From Trichomonas tenax (Eukaryota; Parabasalia; Trichomonadida; Trichomonadidae), in the NCBI GenBank assembly GCA_023091735.1, contig JALKBU010000641.1, positions 1-29,532 on the forward strand: a DNA stretch of 29,532 bases, given 5' to 3'. A model generated the notes under the pieces. The model was not told the origin of the DNA. It did no database searches and saw nothing but the letters and a program-made list of their open reading frames with translations. The position numbers were made by a program, and so were the translations under genes. Positions 9,101-16,537 of this stretch are shown here, in pieces (the first letter of the stretch is position 1; each line of letters opens with the position of its first letter).

Positions 9101-9278
9101 CGTCTGATATTTTCTCCAAATTTGAGTTTGACGCGTCACTCAAATCAACTTCGTTTAATTTGTGCAATCTGCCGTCATCTTTACCAATGGATATTATAAA
9201 ATTCCCATATGGATCCCCGTGGACTTCTTTAACACCGCCGAAATGGACAGGTTGCCGAAGTTCGATGAATTCGCCCAT
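6129..9278 (-). CDS. CTF4: Ctf4/AND-1 (WDHD1) replisome hub protein
   Basis: 1049 residues. Residues 1-305 form an N-terminal WD-type propeller (repeating GNFIISIGKDDGRL-like blades ending GGNEDGEVFKLE). Residues 306-510 are an acidic, disordered linker. Residues 511-795 match the SepB/Ctf4 second propeller: FMPG-x-VEV, then CFNS, then LRWIGF, then FGTLWSPVLDLS, the hallmark W-P element. Residues 796-855 are the C-terminal helical part (RALEFALIRGENAV). Residues 870-1049 are a Lys/Glu-rich tail with nuclear-localisation-like KKKK runs and an end IASLSSFGFS. The family trimerises and links CMG helicase to DNA polymerase alpha. There is no obvious HMG box; the basic tail may substitute. The linker has three [FW]L[SD]-acidic patches. 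Its start is 190 bases from the divergent gene at 9469. Confidence 0.85.
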   Translation of the reverse strand: MGEFIELRQPVHFGGVKEVHGDPYGNFIISIGKDDGRLHKLNEVDLSDASNSNLEKISDDTLSYASFCSDHKNLICGGSLRKLYKINWPEATKIDTIITLPDAIVNVSCSGRGTLVLVTCQNNHYFIIDYSKSSIIHENSSDSEILWAKMSLDGQYFTIYSQNQKLIIYNSKDFNIILEKDMLINEGSISWGYPSYLIYSSPQESSKFTLLDVDQQTEDIFTVSDINMPIKFMSISARDYITAIDNNNEVFIFSRPQNLSNGNHAIKSQFSKKLEMPEIKCINWCISSVIGGNEDGEVFKLECSQLTDMQTPAADEIEEPTTQGFLSDKEDEEKTEEKTEEKPKKSIADAFGGLKATMKDTDAVHKKKLAKTKSHTKQQKLDLVAIPKTTTKIKNPKPTKQVDSDEEAAAAAPLIEDDASKNFLSGSDEENEAKTKENTTKVEVEKPSNQNWLDSDEDEESAPPKVPPNSEDRPMDYDEDFNAPPLPTSFNKDEASDIAKQETKTGYTETLSHTFMPGAVEVIGDDEHIVCFNSTALCIQGLKEFGEQCIKVMRPDSIEPFDIIDGRDASNVKYVSMYGPNLIISSYTSYLLKVYNETGETIHEARGELADGESAVLVAAGTSFFAIATSLNRLHILDAAGVVLASLEIEGRLITMAACEEFLIIVSGGLHKFEVFDIDNRKSVAKGLLAGKQPLRWIGFDSLTKESFVQSGDNIIFKLNDNFGTLWSPVLDLSTELSSGEQFYTAYVEDGVVYGFVVKEGKSLPSTVPLPHMTSFRASPITINAANSSLAVRNPEGTAILEHFRDCLVERKFLQAVQVVQLTDDETIHQRALEFALIRGENAVATRIEEFMSREKESDFIFRDKPIKRCELRRTRPPPEIEEEEEDETAEVKSTKKKQSEPQQPQRPAIFDISSLGKKKKMISSDDDELLDDLEDVPPPQKTTKSKKRTEEETREPSQKVTKKKESQKKNSTKKGREEESQKEKPKKKEQKKKRLADDSGSSESEKEVEAVEAEKKTKKKKSTKRSSKRLVGSRKPTGIASLSSFGFS

Positions 9279-9468
9279 TTCTAAAAGTCAATTTAGGGTT
9301 TAATTCTTCCCTCCCCTTAATTTCATAATCTGACTTGTAAAGTAAATATTTGACTTGTAAATGAATTATAATATGTCGTGTAAAATGGGAAATTTGACAT
9401 CTAAGATTTTGTATTTTGAAGTTCTGACTATGTAAAGCATAATACTTTTTCGTTACAAAATTTTTTCG
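9279..9468. promoter_or_regulatory. Shared divergent promoter region
   Basis: 190 bases separate two divergent starts. The 11-mer TGACTTGTAAA occurs twice at 9331-9341 and 9351-9361, 20 bases apart. An AATTTGACAT box lies at about 9391. No clear TCAY(T/A) initiator was found directly upstream of either ATG. The regulatory role is inference from position and repetition. Confidence 0.4.
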
Positions 9469-10194
9469 ATGCAAGGTTGTTTTCATTCATCTTCAAGCAG
9501 CAGAAATCCTCGTGTTCGCAATATAAAGAGTCATTCGGATCTTCCGCCTCTGAATTCACTATCGAAACCGCAAGAAAAAGAAGTTACATATGAAGAAATT
9601 CGCGTTTTACAGCTTAAAAAGGATTCTTTGATGCAAGAAAATCGTTATTTGAAAGATAAAATAGAACAGATTCGTTCGATGATGCAAAATCCAGAAGATT
9701 TTCCAGAAATTGCGCAATATCATGAGAATGCACGCAGAGAAGCAAGAAAAATTGATACAGTTATAGAGGAAAGACAGAATGAATTCGAGAATTACAAGAA
9801 TTCGGACTTAGTTAAAGAAATAGATGAATTACAAACAGAATTACTTGTTATTGGTCAGGAAGTTGTCCGCCAAAAGGATGAAAAGAAGAAAGTTGATAAA
9901 AACCTTAAGAAAGTCATTGAACAATTAAAACATTTACAATCTAAAGTTAATGAAGAAACTTTGAGGTGCCAAGAGATCGTCATTGCAGACTTCAATAGGA
10001 AAATTAATATGCAGGAGAAGAGAAATTGTGCTATTGCAAAGAGATTGAAAGAGATGATCGAATCTAAAGATATCGATGATGAATGTAATGCTCTTGCCGA
10101 GATTGAGTCGGAGTCATTAAAGAATCAGATCAATATTTTGGAGCAAGAAATATCAATGGTTGATGAAGAAATCAAGAGCTTAAGTGCTAATTAA
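9469..10194 (+). CDS. Coiled-coil protein, function unknown
   Basis: 241 residues. The N-terminal 35 residues are Ser/Arg-rich and probably disordered (CFHSSSSSRNPRVRN, then SDLPPLNSLS). Residues about 40-238 are almost continuous predicted coiled coil with leucine, isoleucine and valine at heptad positions (for example ELQTELLVIGQEVV and KNLKKVIEQLKHLQSKV), broken near the NPEDFPE segment at about residue 80. No catalytic motif was seen. Such proteins in trichomonads are often cytoskeletal or basal-body components, but nothing in the sequence proves that. The gene is divergent from the Ctf4-like gene and convergent with eL34. Confidence 0.75.
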   Translation: MQGCFHSSSSSRNPRVRNIKSHSDLPPLNSLSKPQEKEVTYEEIRVLQLKKDSLMQENRYLKDKIEQIRSMMQNPEDFPEIAQYHENARREARKIDTVIEERQNEFENYKNSDLVKEIDELQTELLVIGQEVVRQKDEKKKVDKNLKKVIEQLKHLQSKVNEETLRCQEIVIADFNRKINMQEKRNCAIAKRLKEMIESKDIDDECNALAEIESESLKNQINILEQEISMVDEEIKSLSAN

Positions 10195-10592
10195 CTTATG
10201 TACCAGTTTATGTTTGGCGTTGTTATTTGTTGTATATTCATTTAGGTCAATTTGTAAAAAAATTTATAATTCATTCTTCTTGTTTTTAATATATAATCGA
10301 ACCTTAGAGCTTACATATGGCAAGTAGCTAAGTAATCAAATGCAAAGTTCTATTGAGATATTAAAAAAATCACAAAATTGCTATTAAGCCAATACATTAA
10401 CATCAGCAAGAAGATGTTGTGAATGTAATATGTTATTCAATAATAGAATGAAAACTGATATTTTGATAACAAAAAAAAATACCTTTCATAGATTAGGGCC
10501 AGTAATTAGAACCTTGAAGTATTTCTTCTTTGTAATAAAGAAGCTGCATTTGGATTTATAAAAAAAATAAATTTATAATAAAGGAAGAAGAT
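10195..10592. other. Convergent intergenic spacer
   Basis: About 400 bases lie between two convergent genes, AT-rich and with no gene seen. A small hairpin CTTCTTT/AAAGAAG lies near 10525-10545. Confidence 0.6.
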
Positions 10593-10940
10593 TTAATTGC
10601 TCTTCTTCTGCTCGTTAGCAAGCTTGCGCTCCTGGGCAGCGCGGGCTTCCTCCTCCATGAAAGCGTTGATGATACGGTCTTTAACGACAGCACCGCAGTA
10701 GACACCACCGTATGGGCGAGAAACTGTTCTCTGATTCTTCTTCATGCGGCGAAGTTCGCATGTCTTGACGCACTTGATGCCGGCAAGCTTCTTGCCTGTC
10801 TCAGAGCATCTGAGGCCATTCTGACGCTTGGCGATGTAGTGAGCGACAAGCTTGTTGCCTGGTGTGCGGACTGGAGCAACACGGTTACGCATTGTGTGGA
10901 AACCGAGGGAACGGCGGAGAGTGTACCTGTTGTCTACCAT
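10593..10940 (-). CDS. RPL34: 60S ribosomal protein eL34
   Basis: 115 residues when started at the ATG at 10940-10938, giving MVDNRYTLRRSLGF, the usual eL34 N-terminus. An upstream extension would need a TTG start and adds residues absent from the family. The core has VAPVRTPGNKLVAHYIAKRQ, a Cys-containing centre (LRCSETGKKLAG, IKCVKTCE), and the eL34 signature VSRPYGGVYCGAVVKDRI, ending with the charged helix common in this protein. It is a component of the large cytosolic ribosomal subunit. The stop TAA overlaps TAAA, a trichomonad-type polyadenylation word. Codon use is more GC-rich than neighbours, typical of a highly expressed gene. Confidence 0.93.
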   Translation of the reverse strand: MVDNRYTLRRSLGFHTMRNRVAPVRTPGNKLVAHYIAKRQNGLRCSETGKKLAGIKCVKTCELRRMKKNQRTVSRPYGGVYCGAVVKDRIINAFMEEEARAAQERKLANEQKKSN

Positions 10941-10944
10941 ATGA
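10938..10944 (-). promoter_or_regulatory. Initiator-like TCATATG overlapping the eL34 start
   Basis: On the minus strand TCAT runs directly into the ATG of eL34. In Trichomonas vaginalis the core initiator is TCA(+1)Y(T/A), with transcription starting at the A a few bases before the ATG. If used here, the leader would be only two bases. Assignment is by motif only. Confidence 0.4.
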
Positions 10945-11076
10945 TCAAAAGGAAGGACCAAAACCGTCCAGTTTTATCGTCAAAGCGGTTTGTCAAATTT
11001 CGTTTTGTGCCATAATTGTTATCTACATTTAAGTTTCTTTCCATATTTATTATAAAATTGTGGATTTGTGTCAAGG

Positions 11077-11272
11077 CAATTGGCAAAACTTTTTGAGTTT
11101 TTAAGAACTCTACTTGGCAAAAGTTTAAAGTATTAGCTTATTTTACTTGACAAAAGTTAATCGATTTGATTACTTTACTTGGCAAGCATTATGTCAATTT
11201 AGATACTTTACTTGACAAATGATATTATATTTGTAAAGTTTATTTGGCAAATAATTGACGGAATTTTAATTT
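11077..11272. promoter_or_regulatory. Phased array of TTG(G/A)CAA boxes, period ~33 bp, upstream of eL34
   Basis: Boxes reading TACTTG(G/A)CAA or close variants start at 11077, 11111, 11144, 11176, 11209 and 11241, giving spacings of 34, 33, 32, 33 and 32. The bases between boxes are AT-rich and mostly not conserved, so the box is selected or is the best-kept part of an old tandem repeat. The array ends about 140 bases upstream of the eL34 start; read in the sense of eL34 the box is TTTG(C/T)CAAGTAAA. A multi-site regulatory region on one DNA face (about three helical turns) or a degenerate minisatellite are both possible. Confidence 0.5.
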
Positions 11273-12679
11273 CTGAAATCTCTTGAATCTTCATTTGATG
11301 ACATCCCAATTGTTCTCAAACCATATCGCCGATATATGAAAAAAATTCGGGATGATGAATTTACGAGAATGGATTCAGAAAAAGCATTTTATAATTTGAA
11401 ATCTTTTGTTGCGAATATTGACCATAAAATGAATACCCGCAGGATATTAGGCCTAAGCATTACAAATTTTATTATGATCTTACAAATGCAAATATTTTGA
11501 AGAAGCGGAGTTAGTACACGTAGATAAATGTTATGAAAATGAAGAATTTAAATTAGCAATTATTAATGATGACATTGTTGGCCTTTTGAAATTGATAGAT
11601 GGAGATCGATATCATCAATATAAAGATAGTCAGAATTACTATCTAGCTGAATTTGCATGTCTTTGTGGATCTATTAATTGCTTTAATTATTTAAAAGCAC
11701 ACTACGATGTTCCCAATCATGAATTGAACGAATACATAATACGTTCAGGAAATACAAAACTCTTTTTTGAGATTGATTTAAATGTGTTGGATTCAAAAAC
11801 TGCTTTATCTGATTCACTGAAATTTCATCAACATTATATTACTCAATGGCTGATTTCTAATTACGATGTTAGTCCATCAAAATCTGATTTGTCTTTAGCC
11901 TTTAAATTTTTCAACTTCCCATATTTTCTTCACAAAAAATTAGAAGAATATGAGAAAGACATTAGTTTTGGGGAAAAATTGTTTCCTATTGCAATGCAAT
12001 CTGGTTCGGTCGATATTGTTGAATATAATTCAACAATATCATTTTATCTTTGCGAGTGCTTTTTGATGCGAACAAATATTCCATCCGATTTTTATCGCAA
12101 CAAAGCTAAAAGTGAATATTTCACAACTAACGATTACAGAGAATATTTCGAAACTAATGATTATATACCAGTTCATTATTAAATTTTTGGACTAACAGCA
12201 TTTATGCGACACCGCTAATTGTTGCTAAATATGATGATTCAATTCAGTCCACTGATGAATCCAAAGATATTGTTGAAATACTTATTTCTAAAGGCGCTGA
12301 AGTCACTGTTACAAAGCATATAGTTCATTAAGCCCTTGTAATCCAGAACACAGGTCCCTTGTTGTCAATCCAATTGAATATGCAATTGCTTTGAAGTCTA
12401 TTGATAACATTCATTTACTGATTAATCATGGTTGCGATGTTTGTAAAAAGTATCATATTCATTATTCTTATGTATGGATATAAAAGCGGAATCCATAAAT
12501 GTCCCAACTATTTACAGCTTGGATATTCTTATTAAATTTATTATTATCCAATCTTTCTTGCTTTATTTGTTGAATCTGAAGAAATCATTGATATACTTTG
12601 TCAGCATGGCGCCAAAATTGATTCCATAATAAGTCTTGATTCCAAAAAAAAGCGAAAATATAAATGTGCGAGTCTATGA
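11268..12679 (+). pseudogene. DUF3447-type ankyrin-repeat protein, shattered
   Basis: Coding is spread over several frames. 11270-11490 encodes LESSFDDIPIVLKPYRRYMKK and related helical sequence. A shift near 11440-11500 leads to a long open frame at 11586-12182 (ACLCGSINCFNYLKAHYDV, LNEYIIRSGNTKLFFEID), the alpha-helical repeat style of trichomonad DUF3447/ankyrin proteins. Downstream, in other frames, there are true ankyrin-like pieces: TPLIVAKYDDS with DIVEILISKGAEV (about 12195-12310), NPIEYAIALKSIDNIHLLI with NHGCDV (12370-12445), and ALFVESEEIIDILCQHGAKI (12555-12620). TGA at 12677-12679 closes the last piece. Numerous shifts and stops make it a pseudogene. The family is large and variable in trichomonads. 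Confidence 0.75.
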
Positions 12680-12693
12680 CAAAAGTGAATATT

Positions 12694-12748
12694 AAAAAGT
12701 GACAGTTGGACCTTAAAGTCACTTTTCATGAATAAACTGTCACTTTTT
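12694..12748. repeat. Hairpin with 14-bp arms in a GTCACTTTT-rich cluster
   Basis: The arms 12694-12707 (AAAAAGTGACAGTT) and 12735-12748 (AACTGTCACTTTTT) are perfect reverse complements. Further AAAGTGA or TCACTTT words occur at about 12682, 12718, 12764 and 12775. The cluster lies between the ankyrin pseudogene and the inverted repeat at 12931. Confidence 0.7.
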
Positions 12749-12930
12749 GCGCGGGCAAATTGTCACCTTTATAAAAAGTGTTATAAATATCTTTGTTGTC
12801 TAACCAATACATCCAGGTTAGTGTTGTTGACGAGCCACAACTCTATTATCAACGAGCATATACCTAATTGGTGATTGGTAAGAAAACAACGATATTTATG
12901 CATGCTTAAATTGTTGCGAGAATGTCATTG

Positions 12931-12988
12931 GGCGAGGTTGACCTGAGACTTCCAAAGCCCTCGAGTGGCCAAACCAGGCCCTAACAAG
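12931..12988 (+). repeat. Inverted repeat, left arm (GC-rich, 58 bp)
   Basis: It is the reverse complement of 13974-14031 at 53 of 58 positions; all five mismatches are transitions. The arm starts GGCGAGG and contains CCAAAGCCCTCGAG. Its GC content contrasts sharply with the AT-rich interior and flanks. It is interpreted as a terminal or subterminal inverted repeat of the element carrying the transposase relic at 13329-13805. Confidence 0.8.
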
Positions 12989-13328
12989 AACCCACTTATT
13001 GATTCAATTTTTAATACACATTACATTTTCACTTTTGATATTAATATATTATTATTTTTTTTATATATTTTTTATTTTTTCACAGATACCTTTTTCATTA
13101 CAAGATTATTTTCATATTATTACTTATTCTCATAATTATTAATATATCATTAAATTCATAATTAATTATGAATCATGAATTAGATAATGTTTTCATGTTA
13201 CTTTCATTTTATATATTGATTTATATTATTTAGATTCTCAATTCGATCCTTATATTCTTTGTAAAATTCATTTTTAACTAAATTTTTATTTTTATCTTGA
13301 AATTATTCGTTTATAATTCATATTTACC

Positions 13329-13805
13329 ATGCAAGAACGGATAATTTCGACCGGCTTTCTCGGTTTTCTTAGGTTTGGAGTGCAACAAAAACTTGCAATG
13401 AACAAAGAGAAATGGATGGTGTGCTATCGTCAGGATGCTGATAGCACAAATAACATTTCCGAAACTCATTTTCGACAATTAAAACACTTTTATTTTGTCG
13501 AAGAAAGAAATTTGCCAATTGACAAATTATTTGTCAAACTGGTCACAAAAGTGACACCAACATTTATCATTAAGATTGCAGTTTTCAACAATTTGTCGGA
13601 GAGAAACTTGCGAATCATGAGCTCAATACCAAATTCAAGTGCTGAATTGAAGGAAGCTCACAGAGATGAGCTGATGACATTGTTGAGTCAATTGCATGAA
13701 ATGGTGAGTGGTAATTGGATCGATATTGATCAGTTATTGCCTACGATAAGAGCAGTCCACAAGAAGATGCCCGTTAATATGGACAAGAAAGAGAAACTAA
13801 CATAA
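13329..13805 (+). CDS. C-terminal fragment of a MULE-type transposase
   Basis: 158 residues from ATG. The segment WMVCYRQDADSTNNISETHF followed by RQLKHFYFVEERNLPIDKL is the pattern of the region after the catalytic acidic residues in Mutator-like transposases (W-x(2)-Y-R, T-N-N-x-x-E, LK, then a basic residue with RIDxL). The DDE catalytic core and zinc finger are absent: full transposases are several times longer. The rest is helical with no motif. An initiator-like TCATATTT lies 10-15 bases upstream of the ATG, so the fragment may be transcribed. It could be a domesticated remnant or simply a truncated copy. Confidence 0.6.
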   Translation: MQERIISTGFLGFLRFGVQQKLAMNKEKWMVCYRQDADSTNNISETHFRQLKHFYFVEERNLPIDKLFVKLVTKVTPTFIIKIAVFNNLSERNLRIMSSIPNSSAELKEAHRDELMTLLSQLHEMVSGNWIDIDQLLPTIRAVHKKMPVNMDKKEKLT

Positions 13806-13973
13806 CTTACAATATTATATTTAATTACAAAAATTTATATTGAATAAACAATTAAGAATTGAAACAATCTTTGATGAATAATACAATAATAAAGCAAAAA
13901 GTAGTATAAGCAAAAATAGATAAATTAGAAATTAATTATCATAAATATGACGTAATGGTTGAAAAAGAAAAAT

Positions 13974-14031
13974 CTTGCTAGGGCCTGGCTTGGCTACTCG
14001 AGGGCTTTGGAAGTCTCAGGCCGACCTCGCC
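13974..14031 (-). repeat. Inverted repeat, right arm (GC-rich, 58 bp)
   Basis: Partner of 12931-12988. Read on the plus strand it is also open in one frame (PGLATRGLWKSQADLAM) that runs on through 14032-14145 to a TAA, so it might be a gene-derived duplicate rather than a true transposon end. Confidence 0.8.
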
Positions 14032-14148
14032 ATGCATCGAATCATGCTTCTGTTGAATAGGCATCTAGATGCATCTCTGCTAGATCACCAGGTCATCCTT
14101 CACTATGAGGCCACAACTACTCATAATGAAGTCTTCTTTGGCTTCTAA
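14032..14148 (+). pseudogene. Short open frame adjoining the right inverted repeat
   Basis: From an ATG at 14032 an open frame of 38 codons reads MHRIMLLLNRHLDASLLDHQ and ends FFGF-TAA near 14146-14148. It is in phase with an open reading through the right inverted repeat. The composition is GC-richer than the flanks and looks like old coding sequence. Not recognised. Confidence 0.25.
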
Positions 14149-14220
14149 CATTGAGTTCAATCCATTTCAACCTATTGACACTTTTCCATTTTTCCCCGCG
14201 GAAACACATCACTTTCCTTT

Positions 14221-14266
14221 ATTTTGACATGTTGACTTTACATGTCAAAAATAAGTTACATGTCAG
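14221..14266. repeat. TGACATG inverted and direct motif cluster
   Basis: TTTTGACATG at 14222-14231 pairs perfectly with CATGTCAAAA at 14241-14250 over a 9-nt loop, and ACATGTCA recurs at 14259-14266. Confidence 0.6.
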
Positions 14267-14333
14267 AAAAGCACGTTGTTCTATTTTGTCCCAGTCCCAT
14301 AAATGTGCAGACATTTTCACAAATGCAAAGTAA

Positions 14334-14775
14334 TAGAATGAATAGAACTGAATTTTGGAAAGAATTAATGAGTGATATCATTAAGGAAAATACCCTAAAT
14401 TTTTAACCTTTGCACCACATAATTTATCTAAATTTGTTCATTTTTGGGTTAAAAAAGAATTTTATGAATATGCAAATAAATATTTTAATAGATATATTAT
14501 AGTTCTATATTAATGGCTGATTTAAAATCGAAAATTTCTTATCTAAACCCAAAAAAATTAACATTTTTCTGAGTGGGTACAAAAAACATTCCTAATATTG
14601 GTTTTCAAGGTAATTATAAGAATATTCCTGACATTTTTATGCATGCAACAACAGCACTCCAGGAAATTATTCTTCAATGCACATTGAGCAAATGGAAAGA
14701 AATAATGATGTTGAAGATAGACATGATCAACGTGATACTGGACTGTGCAATCCTTAAAATCATTGGATGATATCA
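14334..14775 (+). pseudogene. Decayed unidentified gene
   Basis: An ATG near 14339 opens MNRTEFWKELMSDIIKENTL before a TAA. The next frame continues smoothly with FLTFAPHNLSKFVHFWVKKE and FYEYANKYFNRYI. A further piece begins near 14514 (ADLKSKISYLNPKKL), crosses a TGA, and continues VGTKNIPNIGFQGNYKNIPD to about 14768. The segments have coding-like composition and join in order with two or three disruptions. No family was recognised. Confidence 0.45.
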
Positions 14776-15096
14776 GTGTGCATGTAAAATTTAATACTTT
14801 TGAATAAAAATTTTCACGGAGTAATTAAATTTAATATAACTTTATATAGAAATGAAAGCATCTAACATTATATAATAATTTATGTATACAACAATATATA
14901 TTATCTAATCATTTGTGTAACAAGGCGTTTGAATTCTTTTATTTCGATGATTTCAAGAAATAAAAATTGTCATGTAAACTGAAATTTTAATTTCATATTT
15001 TCCTAGATATTTCTTATATATATTTAATTTTAAATCCAAATATTGCCGTTTTATTGATTTTCTATTTTCTGACATTACAAAAGTGACAAAAATAAT
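14776..15096. other. AT-rich upstream region of the Pmp-like gene
   Basis: No coding sequence was seen. GTGACAAAAA lies at about 15083-15092, immediately upstream of the ATG at 15097; the TGACAAA word recurs near other genes. Confidence 0.5.
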
Positions 15097-16329
15097 ATGT
15101 TTCTTTTTTTGGCTTCTTTAGCCAACTCTGTCAACCCAATAAGCCTTATGTCTCGCTTAAACGCTCTGACGATGACTACGAACATGACTCTAATGAGTAA
15201 ATCCAAAATTGGACTGAATTATAGAAATTCTCCTTTATTATCGAATGTACCGATCTCTCACTTCCCACAATTAACAATCAGAAACATCAGATTCGAGAAA
15301 CAGTCAAATCCAATATCATTCGGCGTCTGCAACCTCGCAATCGAAAATTCCAAAGTCACTGACTGCATTGGTCAAATTATTTACTCAAATAGTACGTTAT
15401 TCACTGAATACGCTTTCCAGGCAGTCAATTCATCGATTAAAATCACGAACTCCATTTTTTCATGTTGTGGATATCGTCAATCTTCGCGTGATTCCGCTCT
15501 TTCATTTGGGCGGTCCGCAATTACATTTAACAACACACTTTTCATTTCATGTATTGGAGGTGAGGGCATTATTTTCGCATATCAATCAAATATGACCTTA
15601 TTGCGCTGCAATTTCACTGAATGCTACAGCAGTGTCGCAGGAGGAGCACTTTACTCCTTGGATTCCACTGTTATGTGCAATCGTTGCTTATTCCTCGATA
15701 ATGAAGCCGATAGAGCGGGTGTTGGATACTTCCAAGAGTGTTTAATTCATTTCGACCGTGTCGACGCACTCTTCAACAGAGCATATATGACAGCATCATG
15801 CTTCGAATTTGTTCATTGCAAATTAGTTGATGTAATTAGGTGCAAATTATATCGAAACAAGTGTACGATGAGATTTGACGAAGGCAATGAAGATAACGGC
15901 ATTAGTAAAGGCCAAGGAACGATCGCTTTCAACGATTGCCCATCTGCACATATTTTCTATTGCCACTTCTGCAAGAACACTATGGATGACGACGTGTTGC
16001 CACAATTCACATTATATGCTGTGGGTGCAACTAAAATCGAAACTACACAATGCCGTTTCGATCAAAAGCTCGATGAATTAGAATTAAAGGTCGTAGATAA
16101 TGAAGGCCAAGCGCCAATAGTTGTACACGAGCGTCCATCGAGAGTCATAACGATTCCTTGGAGATACCAAGTTCTTATTAACGAGCATGAGCTTACATTT
16201 AAGAAGATCAACATTAACTGCGCATCAGCAATGTCCCAGAGCTACATCATTGCAACATTTGTTGTATCTGTATTGTTAATTGTTGCAGCACTTGTTATCT
16301 TGTCGGTAATTGCTGGTGGATTCATTTAA
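15097..16329 (+). CDS. Pmp-like right-handed beta-helix surface membrane protein
   Basis: 410 residues. A short hydrophobic N-terminus (MFLFLASLANSV) may be a signal sequence. Residues about 55-330 are successive short beta rungs with recurring N-S, FxxC and GGALYSLDS-type elements (FTECYSSVAGGALYSLDSTV, FLDNEADRAGVGYF, FCKNTMDDD), as in chlamydial-type polymorphic membrane proteins and the large trichomonad Pmp-like family. About 14 Cys are spread along the helix. Residues 382-410 form one transmembrane helix (IIATFVVSVLLIVAALVIL), after which almost no cytoplasmic tail remains. Family members are surface proteins of trichomonads, with suggested roles in adhesion. Placement at the plasma membrane is inferred from topology. 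TGACAAAA just upstream may be a promoter word. Confidence 0.75.
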   Translation: MFLFLASLANSVNPISLMSRLNALTMTTNMTLMSKSKIGLNYRNSPLLSNVPISHFPQLTIRNIRFEKQSNPISFGVCNLAIENSKVTDCIGQIIYSNSTLFTEYAFQAVNSSIKITNSIFSCCGYRQSSRDSALSFGRSAITFNNTLFISCIGGEGIIFAYQSNMTLLRCNFTECYSSVAGGALYSLDSTVMCNRCLFLDNEADRAGVGYFQECLIHFDRVDALFNRAYMTASCFEFVHCKLVDVIRCKLYRNKCTMRFDEGNEDNGISKGQGTIAFNDCPSAHIFYCHFCKNTMDDDVLPQFTLYAVGATKIETTQCRFDQKLDELELKVVDNEGQAPIVVHERPSRVITIPWRYQVLINEHELTFKKININCASAMSQSYIIATFVVSVLLIVAALVILSVIAGGFI

Positions 16330-16537
16330 TTGTGTTTTTCTTTTTTCGTGTTGTATTTCCTTTTGAATATTAAAAAATCTTATATTTAAATACTTTAATA
16401 AACATTAGACATAAATGTATCTGAGATCACATATATCATTCGAATCATAAAAGTTTCAGCTGCAAAATTATTTGTCAAACATTTTTCTTCTTTTGCGATA
16501 TTTTCGATATATAGAGTGATTGTTTTACAGCAACTCT
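16330..16537. other. 3' spacer
   Basis: AT-rich spacer after the Pmp-like gene with no gene seen. Confidence 0.5.

Larger units (their letters stand above)
12931..14031. mobile_element. Probable Mutator-like (MULE) element relic, ~1.1 kb
   Basis: Inverted repeats of 58 bp (91% identical) bound an AT-rich interior with a single gene fragment of MULE-transposase type. A 20-bp perfect palindrome lies at 13154-13173. I found no convincing 9-11 bp target-site duplication at the outer ends. The transposase is too short to be active, so this is a non-autonomous or decayed element. Confidence 0.5.

Noticed and set aside
10941..10961. Seven-residue N-terminal extension of eL34
   Set aside because: It needs a TTG start and is absent from the eL34 family; MVDNRYTLRR is the expected start.
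11077..11272. CRISPR-like periodic array
   Set aside because: Repeats are only about 10 bp and degenerate, the genome is eukaryotic, and there are no cas genes.
12920..14042. Target-site duplication at the mobile element ends
   Set aside because: The flanks share only a short, unconvincing match, so no duplication is claimed.
14151..14333. 60-codon open frame after the right inverted repeat
   Set aside because: No ATG at its start, and it overlaps repeated TGACATG motifs; not convincing as a gene.
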